A stretch of 64,000 bases of DNA from Begonia masoniana (Eukaryota > Streptophyta > Magnoliopsida > Cucurbitales > Begoniaceae). The notes under the pieces were generated by a model. That model made no database searches. It was not told where the DNA came from and saw only the letters and a program-made list of their open reading frames with translations. Positions 45,214 through 56,384 of this stretch are shown in pieces. The position numbers and the translations under genes are program-made. Where the stretch lies: the NCBI GenBank assembly GCA_022432975.1, contig CM039502.1, positions 920,375 to 984,374 on the forward strand, given 5' to 3'. How positions within the stretch are numbered: position 1 is the stretch's first letter; the number at the start of each line of letters is the position of its first letter.

Positions 45214-46538
45214 TGAAGAGAGAATCGATGTAGAGAACAAGACAGCTTACTTTCTTCGGCGACTGCGAGAGAAAACTGAAAAGAGAGAGCGCGAGCAGCG
45301 CTGCGATCTACGAAGTGCGAGAGTACTAAGAAGAGAGAGTGGACTGTGGTCTGGTCTGTGGGCTGCGACTAGGGGTGAGCAAAAACCGGTCCAGTTCGAT
45401 TTTAGAGAAAATTGGGACTGCATTAATAAAATTCGGTTTTCAATTTTCAGGATCAGGACCGTTTAAATTTTTTAAGGACCAGACCAGGACCGGATCAGAA
45501 TTTCGGTTCTGGTTCTGGTCCGAATTTGATTTTTTCATTTCAATTTTTTTTTTTAAAATCCCAAATGAGGATAAAAATTTCATGGATCACTCGGTTCATT
45601 GATAGATAAGAAAGAATACTCAATGCACAATAAAGGACTAATTAACATCAAGCAGGCATGCACACAAATATCAACTAATTAACATCAAGCACAAACATTA
45701 CATGGTCAGCAATTGCAAAGCAAAACAAAAACAGAGAAAATCACTGAAAATCACTGAAAAAAAAACAGTTTGAAGAAACTACCGGAGAAAATCAACCTTC
45801 GTGAAAATCCACCCGCAAATGAAACAAGAGCTTACCTTAATCGGACGTCGCTGACTCAATTCATCCTTCAGTCTGATGAAGACAGGCACGGTGCTGACTG
45901 CTGCGATGAGAGGTGCGAGCAGAGAGAATGGTTGGGACTTGGGCGTCGAGCGACTGTGAAGTGCGAGAAGAAAGAGACAGAGAATGGCTGGGCTCGGCGT
46001 CGGCGATGGGGGCTCGGCGCTCGGCGACTGGCGTAGTCCTAGGGTTCGCAGAGAGGAATTAGGAAAAGTTTGCTCTGATTTGCCCTTACCTTTCACTGAA
46101 GACCACGAGTTTGCAGAGAGGAATTAGGAAAAGTAATTCGGTTCGGTTTTTCCGGGTTTGTTTCACTAATCTCGAAAACCGAACCAAATTTTTCGGTTCT
46201 CCTACAAAAAAAAACGAATTTTGATTTTTTAAAGTTCAAAACCATCCAGAACCGGACCAAAATTTCGGTTCCAATCTGGTTCTTCGGTTCGGTACAGTTT
46301 TTGCTCACCCCTAGCTGCGATTGAAGAACAGAACAGTAGAATAGGGTTAGGGTTATAATGGTCTAGTTCGGGTTTAATGGTTTTGTATCGTTGAACCCAA
46401 AAACGGATCCGAAAATTTTGATTCTATTAAAAAATAACCGAATTTGCTTTAGTTCAGGTGCAAAACCGACCCGAACTAGACCAAATATATCGGTTCTGGT
46501 CCGATTCTTTGGTCTAGGTTGGTTTTTGCTCACCCCTA
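45214..46538 (+). mobile_element. hAT-like 3' end remnant (unit C), split by a younger hAT
   Basis: Same remnant as 15442-15804. It is interrupted at 45370-46313 by hAT element 3 and ends TTGCTCACCCCTA at 46538, a better preserved terminus than in A or B. Confidence 0.65.
45370..46313. mobile_element. Non-autonomous hAT element 3 (944 bp)
   Basis: Termini TAGGGGTGAGCAAAAACCGG / TTGCTCACCCCTA. Target duplication gctgcgac (45362-45369) and gctgcgat (46314-46321), one mismatch. Empty sites are at 15580-15587 and 31034-31041. It is inserted inside an older hAT remnant. No transposase. Confidence 0.9.
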
Positions 46539-46731
46539 CCTACAACTGGCTAATGCGACATGTTGAACTTTCGTAAGTTAATGAAAAGAAAGTCACTGTC
46601 GTAAGGAAAAAGCTCAATAATGTCTATTTATTTATTTTGTTAATACTGTTATAAGGGTTTTAATTTCTTTAAAAATATTTGGCATAAGTTGAATTTACTA
46701 AAATCAAATATTAATAAATATTACACGAGTT
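46539..46731 (-). repeat. Long terminal inverted repeat, right copy (unit C)
   Basis: Best match to 1224-1426: it keeps the complete ACACGAGTT end. Beyond attatataataa the sequence departs from the A and B copies, so this is the right border of the whole repeat block. Confidence 0.7.
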
Positions 46732-47156
46732 ATTATATAATAAACTAGTTTAATTAAGTAAAGAATAATATTAAGTTTACATACTAATTTTATACTATAA
46801 TCTTATTTCATGATCCGATAATCATTAATTGATATGATTTATTTTAACTATTTATAATTTATCTTGATTGACACACTGATTAATGAGTAACACGTAATTG
46901 TCATGGCAGAAGATAAATTTAGAGTAAAATTAAAAAAATTTGACACCAAAAGAAAAATAAACCAAGAGCTCAAAATATTTTCTAATCAAATTGCACGACA
47001 TATAATTCTTGTCATAGATTACAAAGCATTGTTTACTTGATTGCATAATCATATAAACCACCTTAATTACTAATTCTCATTGTCAGAAAGAAGAAAGATG
47101 AACTCCTGAACACATTTTTTTTTAAAAGCATTTCATACAAAAACTTTCATAGTTCA
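46732..47156. other. Intergenic AT-rich spacer
   Basis: No gene seen. Holds the 3' flank of the minus-strand zinc-knuckle gene. Confidence 0.5.
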
Positions 47157-50050
47157 TCAATTGGTCAATTGATCTACAAGTAATTCATCTTTCCGATCAG
47201 GGCATGTCCTTACATTATGCCTGTCATCTCCGCAAAACCTGCAAGTATATTTCCTTCTCCTATACTTCAAAACAATAGCTTTACCGTCCATTTCGGATAA
47301 ATTTATCGTCATCTTCGTCAGACACTTTCGCCGATTATGACCCATTTGACGACAAATTCGGCAGCTACGAAGCTTCGCCTTACCATTTTCATTGCTTAGT
47401 TTAGATTTAGATTTAGAAACCAAAACCAAAGCCGGGCAAGTCCTTCTGTTGTGACCACTTTCCCCACATATTCTGCAATGCTTATCCTTCCTAAATTCGA
47501 GCTTTTCATCTGTCATCCTCAACTTCTTACAAGTTCTCATATTATGCCCCTTTTCGCCACATGCTCGACATTTGAACTTCCGGCTGACCAAGCCAAGTTC
47601 TGGACAGTAGTGTCTTCTATGGCCCTCCTTTCCACAGTTTTTGCAGTAAAACTTGACACCTTCAACATAAACAATTCCGACACTACAATCATAAACTAAA
47701 GATGATTTGTTCTTGCAGAGAAGTTCAAGATTGAGTTTCAAAGACCTCTGAAACATCAAACGCATGCCTATATTATGAGCTGCAGTGTTGAATCTAAGAA
47801 ATAAAAGAAAAGAAGACCATTCTCCAATCAGAAAAACTGCATAAAAGAGTAAAAAGACTGACCTTTCATGGCTATACTCCTCAGCCTTCGGTTTTCCGGG
47901 TCACTAAAGAAAGCTTTTAGAGCGTCTGAGGCTTTCTTTCTCGCTGCATCACTTCCTTTGGCTTTCTGCATTGCATTTCAAATTTAACATTCAACTGCAA
48001 ATAGGTAAGTCATTTTCCTTTTCAGATTATGAATTTCATGTTTTTCAGGTTTATGTTCTCAAAAAGCCATTAAAAGCTTAAACTTTACCTTGATTGCAGC
48101 CACCCTCTGTGCTTGAAGAGCGGGATCCCCATGGATAATTTTCATTCTTTTACTAAAAATCCCTGTTTTTGCATTGAGACTCTGCAATCATCCAACTAAA
48201 TAAAAATGTTTAAATTCATGGCTGAATAGGTATATATTAAATAAAAAAAAAGTCAAACTATATGAAATTTATAACATATTTGTTTATGATATTTTGCAAG
48301 TTTCTTTCACTATTTTCACTAAAAAGTAAAAAGCCACACAAGGAGGAAGCAGCTAACGAACTTTTAGTGATCGACTAATTTTTAATCCAACTTCACGGGA
48401 TGACGATTGATATATTCGCTTGGATTTCTTCTTTTCTTCCAACTTTATATCTAAGTTATCCACTTCATCATCTTCCTTCATTTGGAGCGGAGAACTGGTC
48501 GCAAAAACGAACTATTAGTCTCAATTCCAAGCCATAGAAATTTTTGCATAGAATAAACATCTTTCGACGAGATAAATTTAATTTCAATCATAGTTCAACT
48601 CAATAAACTTTTAATTTCCCTAAAATACTGACATCAAAGACCATCACAACAGCAAATTGTGCTATATTTTACCAAGTCATAGATGATAAATAGTTTTAGT
48701 ATATTTTGTGTTTGCTTATAGGATCACAAAATTAATTGATATAATTCAATGAAAGTAGACCAAGTAGTTTGTCTTGTTTAACATAGATGATCGAATAAGA
48801 TTAACATATGTTTATGCAAAGCAAAAGAATGAAAAGAGTGGATTTGGCAAGCCAACATGATTATTTAGCAAAAGAAGAATGTCAAGTAATTACTTAGAGC
48901 GCACTTTCTCCCATGGTCTTTCATCAATGGATTCTTCCCAAATGACGCGATCTCCCGAACATTGCTGACATGTCATTATCCCCTATGATTATTAAGGACA
49001 AGTAGTGGAAAGTTTGAGATTTTTCAACGACAATAGGAAATTTGAGTATATATGCAGCTTAGAAATTGAAGAACAAATCCAAATCCATATCGAAACATAA
49101 GTAAAACAGAGTATGACATGTGAATTTTATGACTTTATACCATTGGGGCTAAAATTTATGACTACAATATAGTAACTAGTAAGTATCTGCATAAGCTTGC
49201 AGTTTCTACAGTCCTCTAGCTCAGTTATGAAGTTTATAATCCCTCTTCTTTATAGCATATACCTTTCCATTACATAATGAGCAGTCAGCTCTGGATCTTT
49301 CAATTCCACATTCAGTACAAGGGGTATAGCCTCTGGCCCGGCAATTTGGGCAAGGCAGCTCTTTGATATACTGGCCACTTGGACCAAACCAGGACCTGGG
49401 TTCAGGTACTTCTGAAGAAGCATTCCTGAAATTGGATTCAGCGAATTGTGAATGAACTGCCCACTGGACAACTAAAGTAAACTCAGACAACAATGGTGTA
49501 GTTCCTAGGATGTTCCAGCAACATCTTCTTCTAGGTTGGAAGAACAGAATGCCAAAAGCTAATACCAGAGGAAGAAGGAAACGTAGAATCCCACCAAATA
49601 TAAGCACATGAAATTTAATTTGAAGAAAACCCATGAACATTAGCCGAAAAATTAAACACAGAGTGATGATAATTGCTAGGAAGTACATCTTAATAATAAA
49701 TTTTGCAATGCTGTCGAGGTAAAAACCTTGGTTTCGTATCGACGACCAGTCCATACAACTCCGCCGAGGGATCATAACCGAACTGTAACCAAGATAAAGA
49801 AAAGGGAAATGATAATTAGCGACAATTTCAGCTTTCAGCAAAATGTTCAGATGCGAGGGAGTGATCGAGAGAGAGAGTTAACCTGCGCTGGTTTGGGTAT
49901 TGAAACAGAATCGTCATCCGACAGCGAAGCAAAAACGCGTGGGGAAAAGCTAATCCTGCTCTTGGAGTGAAGGAAAATCAAGAGCCGAACATTCGCGCGC
50001 CTCCATTGAGGCACCAAACTTCGAAACGAAGAACAAATCGAGGAGGACAT
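47157..50050 (-). CDS. Plastid-targeted DnaJ-type zinc-finger / CCHC zinc-knuckle protein
   Basis: Eight exons, minus strand: 50050-49883, 49782-49727, 49425-49263, 48982-48894, 48494-48362, 48181-48089, 47965-47863, 47659-47157. All introns are GT-AG and all phases join, giving 435 residues. Residues 1-56 are rich in Ser and Arg without acidic residues until DDD, like a chloroplast transit peptide. Residues 100-137 carry four CxxC pairs (CPNC, CTEC, CSLC, CQQC), a DnaJ-type zinc-binding pattern. Then follow WEESIDERPWEK, a basic helical region with KAKGSDAARKKASDALKAFF (nuclease-associated modular type), and in the last exon five CX2CX4HX4C knuckles (from CKNCGKEGHRRHYC to CRFCGDDRHNVRTC). 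The family is known in plants, annotated as DnaJ-related or zinc-knuckle; RNA or protein binding in plastids is an inference. The start at 50050 is the methionine opening the transit-like peptide. The neighbouring repeat block ends about 430 bp downstream of its stop. Confidence 0.85.
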
Positions 50051-51500
50051 GTTTTCGCAACAAGACAAGCAATCTTCTAATGGGCGACTGAATTTTCGTG
50101 CGATTATGCGTGCGCCTCGAAGATTTTTCCACTGAATTTTCGTATGTGGTCTAAAAGGAGACCTGCAGGCTTCCTCTGCAAATTTTGAGATCTCGCTGCT
50201 TAGCAATATTAATGATTCTTCTGAGTGGCTAATCTTGCTTAATTAGCCATGACACTGGATGATATTCATTAGAACCACAGGGACAAATATGATATTTTAT
50301 TTATACACTTCTGTTTTTCCTATTAAATCTTTGTCGTGAATGCTGGGACTTTTATCTGGTCGAGATAAAATGCAGCTAGACCTCTGTGTACTATCTTGTT
50401 GCCCGAGTGTAAACCATTATCCATTTCCATATTGCGTATAAGCCTCAACTGTCACTGCCCGGATACGGGACAAGACCCAAGCGCCGGATCAAACGACTCA
50501 ATTCTCAAAGAGCATCGGATCGCCCATTTCAAATCTTGAATTGCAGCAGAAAAGACTTACAAAAATAAAGTTATAACCAACATCAAATGAGTCAAATTCT
50601 CGTAGTGATTATGGAATAATAGAATAATGCAATAAATAATCCAAACAAATACTCTGGACAAACACTCACAGATAATGTCCAAACTAAAATAAAAGAATGA
50701 TTAACTAGAAGAGTTTTCATTGATCAAAGAAATAAATGTGCCTAGGATAAAGGAAAGTAAACAAAAGGGGAACTACTGTTTTCTTGATTTATTTTTATTT
50801 TAATTAAATAATTAATGTTATCATCTTTATTAATCTATCTGTCTTCTTTAATAACGTATATTTATTATATAAATAATGTTATATTTATTCTCTTATTATA
50901 CTATCTTAAGATATTAATTAATATGTCAAACAATTATTGATATTTTATTCAGCCTTCACAAGTTGACATGCTTAAATATTCTCTTCTTTTATTTCCATTA
51001 CAGTCAAATATCGTTTCAAGTTACTTTACTATCGATAATTAAATTAAAAACTAAGTACATAATTACAATGTACAACAAATGAAAGATAATTTAAAATTTA
51101 CACGCACGTCTACGTCTATTATTATTGTTTTACATAGTTCTTATAGAGTAATTTTTTGTTCTCTCTAATTGTACATCTTGAATTCTTAACATTTCACGCG
51201 TCACTCATTAATTGATGTAATTAATAATTTATTTTAATTATTTGTAATTTATCATTTTTAATTACATAAATCAATTAATGTCGCATAAAAAAATACAATT
51301 ACAATGAAAAATTAAACGATAATCATAACATTATTCTTTTTTATACAAGTAACGTTACGTTACACTATAATTGTACGATGTAATAGTAATTATATAATAT
51401 TTGCAATAATCAACTAGAGATATTTAAATAAGTTATATTACAAAAATAAATGAGAATGAATGGTGATTAAAATATTTTGATTAATTATTAAATTGGAAAC
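50051..51500. other. Intergenic region, promoters of the zinc-knuckle gene and UBC2
   Basis: The two genes diverge from here. The first 200 bp (to about 50210) have an upstream open frame continuous with the zinc-knuckle exon 1 but no better start. The rest, 50600-51500, is strongly AT-rich with no frame or repeat recognised. Confidence 0.5.
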
Positions 51501-51524
51501 TTGTAAAGTGGGGCCCGCTGACTT

Positions 51525-51723
51525 AGAGAGTGTGTGTGTGTGTTGTCGTCGCCTTCCGGAATCCCTGCTTTAATTAGTTCCTTCACCCCATCAAGAAAAT
51601 TCTCTGCCAAACAGTTTCGCCTTTTTCTTTTTTCCCTTTTCACCATCTGCTTGTTTCTCCGCATAAATTCTCCTCCATATCAAGCCTTTCATACGCTTTC
51701 CGCTCTGCATTCATTTCTAGATC
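51525..51723 (+). promoter_or_regulatory. UBC2: UBC2 non-coding first exon, copy 1 (5' UTR)
   Basis: CT-rich leader beginning near the gtgtgtgtgtgttg run and ending tctagatc before GTAAGC at 51724, a good splice donor. The transcription start is not determinable from sequence. A second copy of its 3' part, with the same donor, is at 52802-52918. Confidence 0.55.
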
Positions 51724-52298
51724 GTAAGCATCTCGCTGCGTTTGTTCATTTTGCGAGTCTTGAATCAATTTTTTTATTTTTTGATTGTACTTTTTTTTTT
51801 GGTTTTTGGTCTCTGATTGTGTTTCTGACTGTCGATTTGTGCCGGTGGCCCATGCTGATGTTATTTTTTTTTGGAATTCATGGTTTTTTTTTTATGCGTC
51901 TTGGGGTTTTAATTGTTAGATTATGCGTTCTGTAGATTGGGGCATGGATCTAGGGTTTGGTACCTTAATGAGGTTGGGAGTGGTGTTGTTTTATTTTTTT
52001 AAAAGTTTTGTGCTATTGTTTGCTTGTGTAATCCATCCGTACTCTGATGTAGGATCGACCATATGAGTTAGATGTTAATTATGTGGTCTTTTTTGAAACT
52101 TCAATATGACTTTCACTATGTATATAAGTACAAATTTATCTCTGCAAATTTCTTGCTGACTCTGATAGTATCATTTGGTGACACTAGATTGTGAGAAATT
52201 TTCTTTTTATTGGAAACAGTGTAATCTTGTGAGAATATTTCATGTTTGTGCCTACTCAATTTCGGATACTAGACAAGACTGTGCTATATGCATGCTAT
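51607..52298 (+). repeat. Duplicated UBC2 leader/intron segment, copy 1
   Basis: About 695 bp nearly identical to 52802-53503, offset 1195-1205 bp. It contains the 5' UTR end, the splice donor and the first half of intron 1. Differences are a few substitutions and small indels, so the duplication is young. Confidence 0.9.
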
Positions 52299-52300
52299 CT

Positions 52301-52798
52301 CTGCTTGACATAGATTTTGCTCTGCTTGACATAGATTTTGCTCTGCTTGACATAGATTTTGCTCTGCTTGACATAGATTTTGCTCTGCTTGACATAGATT
52401 TTGCTCTGCTTGACATAGATTTTGCTCTGCTTGACATAGATTTTGCTCTGCTTGACATAGATTTTGCTCTGCTTGACATAGATTTTGCTCTGCTTGACAT
52501 AGATTTTGCTCTGCTTGACATAGATTTTGCTCTGCTTGACATAGATTTTGCTCTGCTTGACATAGATTTTGCTCTGCTTGACATAGATTTTGCTCTGCTT
52601 GACATAGATTTTGCTCTGCTTGACATAGATTTTGCTCTGCTTGACATAGATTTTGCTCTGCTTGACATAGATTTTGCTCTGCTTGACATAGATTTTGCTC
52701 TGCTTGACATAGATTTTGCTCTGCTTGACATAGATTTTGCTCTGCTTGACATAGATTTTGCTCTGCTTGACATAGATTTTGCTCTGCTTGACATAGAT
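52301..52798 (+). repeat. 21-bp minisatellite, about 24 copies
   Basis: Unit ctgcttgacatagattttgct, 23 exact full copies from 52301 and a last partial copy at 52784-52798. As 21 is divisible by three, long open frames appear in both strands (LLDIDFA repeats on plus, SRAKSMS or CQAEQNL on minus). The second leader copy keeps only about 1.7 units (53503-53536), the probable ancestral state. It lies within intron 1 of UBC2. Confidence 0.95.
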
Positions 52799-52801
52799 CC
52801 T

Positions 52802-53503
52802 GCAAACAGTTTCGCCTTTTTCTTTTTTCCCTTTTCACCATCTGCTTGTTTCTCCGCATAAATTCTCCTCCATATCAAGCCTTTCATACGCTTTCCGCTC
52901 TGCATTCATTTCTAGATCGTAAGCATCTCGCTGCGTTTGTTCATTTTGCGAGTCTTGAATCAATTTTTTTATTTTTTTGGTTATTTGTACTTTTTTTTTT
53001 TGGTTTTTGGTCTCTGATTGTGTTTCTGACTGTCGATTTGTGCCGGTGGCCCATGCTGATGTTATTTTTTTTTGGAATTCGTGGTTTTTTTTTTATGCAT
53101 CTTAGGGTTTTAATTGTTAGATTATGCGTTCTGTAGATTGGGGCATGGATCTAGGGTTTGGTACCTTAATGAGGTTGGGAGTGGTGTTGTTTTATTTTTT
53201 TTAAAAGTTTTGTGCTATTGTTTTGCTTGTGTAATCCATCCGTACTCTGATGTAGGATCGACCATATGAGTTAGATGTTAATTATGTGGTCTTTTTTTGA
53301 AACTTCAATATGACTTTCACTATGTATATAAGTACAAATTTTATCTGCAAATTTTCTTTGCTGACTCTGATAGTATCATTTGGTGACACTAGATTGTGAG
53401 AAATTTTCTTTTTATTGGAAACAGTGTAATCTTGTGAGAATATTTCATGTTTGTGCCTACTCAATTTCGGATACTAGACAAGACTGTGCTATATGCATGC
53501 TAT
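52802..53503 (+). repeat. Duplicated UBC2 leader/intron segment, copy 2
   Basis: Partner of 51607-52298. Its own splice donor (GTAAGC at 52919) could be used if transcription starts inside the duplication, or could create a cryptic exon in longer transcripts. Confidence 0.9.
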
Positions 53504-53645
53504 GACATAGATTTTGCTCTGCTTGACATAGATTTTATGAAAGCTGATGTTGCTTTCTGAAGTTTTATTTTTTTATCATTATATCCTTTCTCCATTTTTT
53601 TTTTTTTTCATTTCTTGGCTTTTGGTAAATCCAGAGGCAGGGAGG

Positions 53646-55195
53646 ATGTCGACTCCTTCCAGAAAAAGACTGATGAGAGATTTCAAGAGATTACAACAAG
53701 ATCCTCCTGCTGGAATTAGTGGTGCTCCTCAAGACAATAATATCATGCTTTGGAACGCTGTGATATTTGGGTATGTGGGGAGTTTATCGTTTTATGTCTA
53801 TGAATTTGGATAATATGTTATCCTTGTTCTAATTTATGTAATTATTATCAATTGCAGACCTGATGACACACCTTGGGATGGAGGTATTGTCTATGCTTCA
53901 TCTTTACATGTGTTCATGTTCATTGTCTTCATTTCATGTCATTTACCATTATGGTTATCAAACACTTAGGGTGAAGTTTTAGCTCCATCTATTATGTTAT
54001 GTGCTTTAGATGTGTATCAACTGAATGTGATGATTTGTCTTCGTATTGAATCGTAATAGAAAAAAAATACCTGTGAGAGAATACTTTCTTGTCAGAACAG
54101 AGAGCTAACCTACTTATGGATTCTCGTACTCATCTAGTCTTCATATATATGTCATATACATCCCCGCTTTTTTAATCACTTCTTTCGTCATATTTGATTC
54201 CGTGTCTCAGGTACGTTCAAGTTAACACTTCAATTTACAGAGGATTATCCAAACAAACCCCCAACTGTGCGCTTTGTTTCTCGGATGTTCCACCCAAATA
54301 GTAAGTTGGATTCATTTCATTACACTCGTATATTACTTTTGTGTTCTTAATGTACAGGTTGAAAATTAGATAAATTATTGAGGTATCGTTGTTATTAACT
54401 TAATCTTACTACTCAGGGGCATTCATTCCGTAGTCAGTCAGATATCTTTTATGTTTAATTTTAGATGTTTGGTAACTTTTTCTGTTTGATGGTTTTATTT
54501 TTATAGTATTGATGGTGAGATAAATGTTGAGGGCTAGGATATCAAAATATGTAGCATTGGCGAACCACGTATTTGCTGAGCGCCTGCTGTTTGGTGTGAA
54601 TTAAACTGTTTCTTTTTACAGTTTACGCTGATGGAAGCATTTGCTTGGACATTCTGCAAAATCAGTGGAGTCCGATATATGATGTTGCTGCTATTCTCAC
54701 CTCGATACAGGTACTACATCTTATTACTTTTTTTTATGATTGTGTATGGTGCAAACCAATTTATTTATGTGCTGTAGTTTTTGGTATGTGTATAAAAAGC
54801 TGTTTGATATGACTACATCTCTGCAGTATTTGGTTATGCTAGTTTCCTCCTACATATTTCTTTGTAGACAGTGTGTGCACATGTGGTGTCCCCATCATGG
54901 GCGGCCTTTACAATATATTGCAGAAATCTCTAATACAGGAACCATTAGGGATTCTGCGTGATGGAGATCTGTGTTTGTGTGCAGATATTAGTGGAAATCT
55001 CTTTCCTCCAAATTGTTATATTCCATTATATTATCCGACCTCACTATCTCTACTCTTTCACTGCAGTCACTGCTCTGTGATCCAAACCCCAACTCGCCTG
55101 CAAATTCTGAAGCTGCTCGTACGTTCAGCCAGAACAAACGTGAGTATAACAGAAGAGTACGAGAGATTGTTGAGCAGAGTTGGACCGCTGATTAA
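53646..55195 (+). CDS. UBC2: Ubiquitin-conjugating enzyme E2, RAD6 type
   Basis: Five coding exons: 53646-53770, 53858-53883, 54211-54300, 54622-54710, 55067-55195, all GT-AG, giving exactly 152 residues, the length of plant UBC1/UBC2. It begins [20 protein letters not shown]. The HPN motif is at residues 78-80 and the catalytic cysteine is C88 (GSICLDIL). It ends [14 protein letters not shown]6-type E2s take ubiquitin from E1 and, with HUB1/HUB2-type E3s, monoubiquitinate histone H2B; they also act in post-replication repair. The protein acts in nucleus and cytosol. A non-coding first exon and a long first intron (acceptor near 53634) precede the start. That intron holds a duplicated leader and a 24-copy minisatellite, the only oddity; the coding part looks intact. 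Confidence 0.96.
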
Positions 55196-56384
55196 CTACC
55201 GAGGTAGCTGAAAAGATGGAGAACTGGCCTGTTTGAATAAAATTTAGACTGGCCAAAACCTATGCGATGTGAATTGCTGAAGTTATGTGCTATGTTTGTC
55301 TTTACTTTTCTACTTTGTATGGGAATTTGGTATTGATTATCCTCATCTCCCCAGTTACCTTGCTTTGCCTTGCTATGCTAGATTCGTATCCTTGTACTAT
55401 GTTTCTATGGACATGCATTTTGTTAAACTATCATATGTGAATTGGATGCTGCATAGTAAAATTTGTTTGAAGATTACATATGTTGTCCTAGGTCACATCT
55501 GTGTTGTTTTTGTTAGATTAACATAATGTGATGTATCAGACATGTCAAACTTCGAGTGTTTTAAATGTCAGTATTTTTTACGCTAACATTAACTTGCTAG
55601 TTCCGCATGTCAAGACTCCCAGCATGTAGAGGGAGAAATTGAAACCGTGGAGACATGCGTCCTCATCGAGTTTTAAATTGTTACGTATCTTTGATCGAAT
55701 TATGGTACCATATGTGAAAATGAGCAAAGTTTTATTGTTTTTCACCTTTGCTTTCAAACTCTAGTATAAAATTAAAGATCCTTACGGAAAACCTTGAAGC
55801 CGTTCAACATGCTAATGAACCATTGTTTAAGATCCAATGGCTATAACTTATACACGAGAAAAAGGAAGGCTAGGTATAGATCACGTATTTATGTGTAACA
55901 AGTGTAGTGAATCAAAACTTGATAGCAAAGAAGAGCATCCCAGTGGATCGATGGTAATCGTGCAAAATTACGTGCATATACGTAAAGCTGATGTGTCGGC
56001 GATCGGGTTTTGTCAAATTTTTATAGGTGATAACTTATCAAAATAAGGTTTTCATAAAATTATGCAATGCAATGCAAAAAGTATAAAACGCCTGCATCAA
56101 CGATTTTCATTCCTCTTACGAGAAAATGTCGACTGTTGATCTAACAACTATTATTGTAGACCATCTCAACCAAAGTCTATATTTTAAGTCTTCAATTTAA
56201 ATGTCCAAAGCTATAATCTAACCTCAAAGATTGTCCTTTTAGACATTCTTAATCACATCACCATTGTCCTAATGCTCAAGATGAAAATATACAATCTAAT
56301 CGAATCTATGACTTACCTCGGCAAAGCTTTCTCGTGATTATCAGCGAATGTTTTGGTTTAGTTTGTATCTTCCCTGGGAAACTC
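55196..56384. other. UBC2 3' flank and intergenic region
   Basis: Probable 3' UTR to about 55500. Beyond it only short chance frames (for example 55837-56046), with no repeat or RNA gene recognised. Confidence 0.5.

Noticed and set aside
49221..49841. 206-codon minus frame with membrane-like segment as an alternative product
   Set aside because: The hydrophobic part is intron 2 read through. Precise GT-AG junctions at 49782/49727 and 49425 give an in-phase spliced protein, so only parts of the frame are exons.
52301..52798. Possible CRISPR-like array
   Set aside because: Repeats abut with no spacers and the genome is a plant.
52175..52861. 228-codon plus frame and 191/217-codon minus frames made of 7-residue repeats
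   Set aside because: All arise from a 21-bp minisatellite that is open in several frames by arithmetic. The region lies in intron 1 of UBC2 and has no conserved start or partner.
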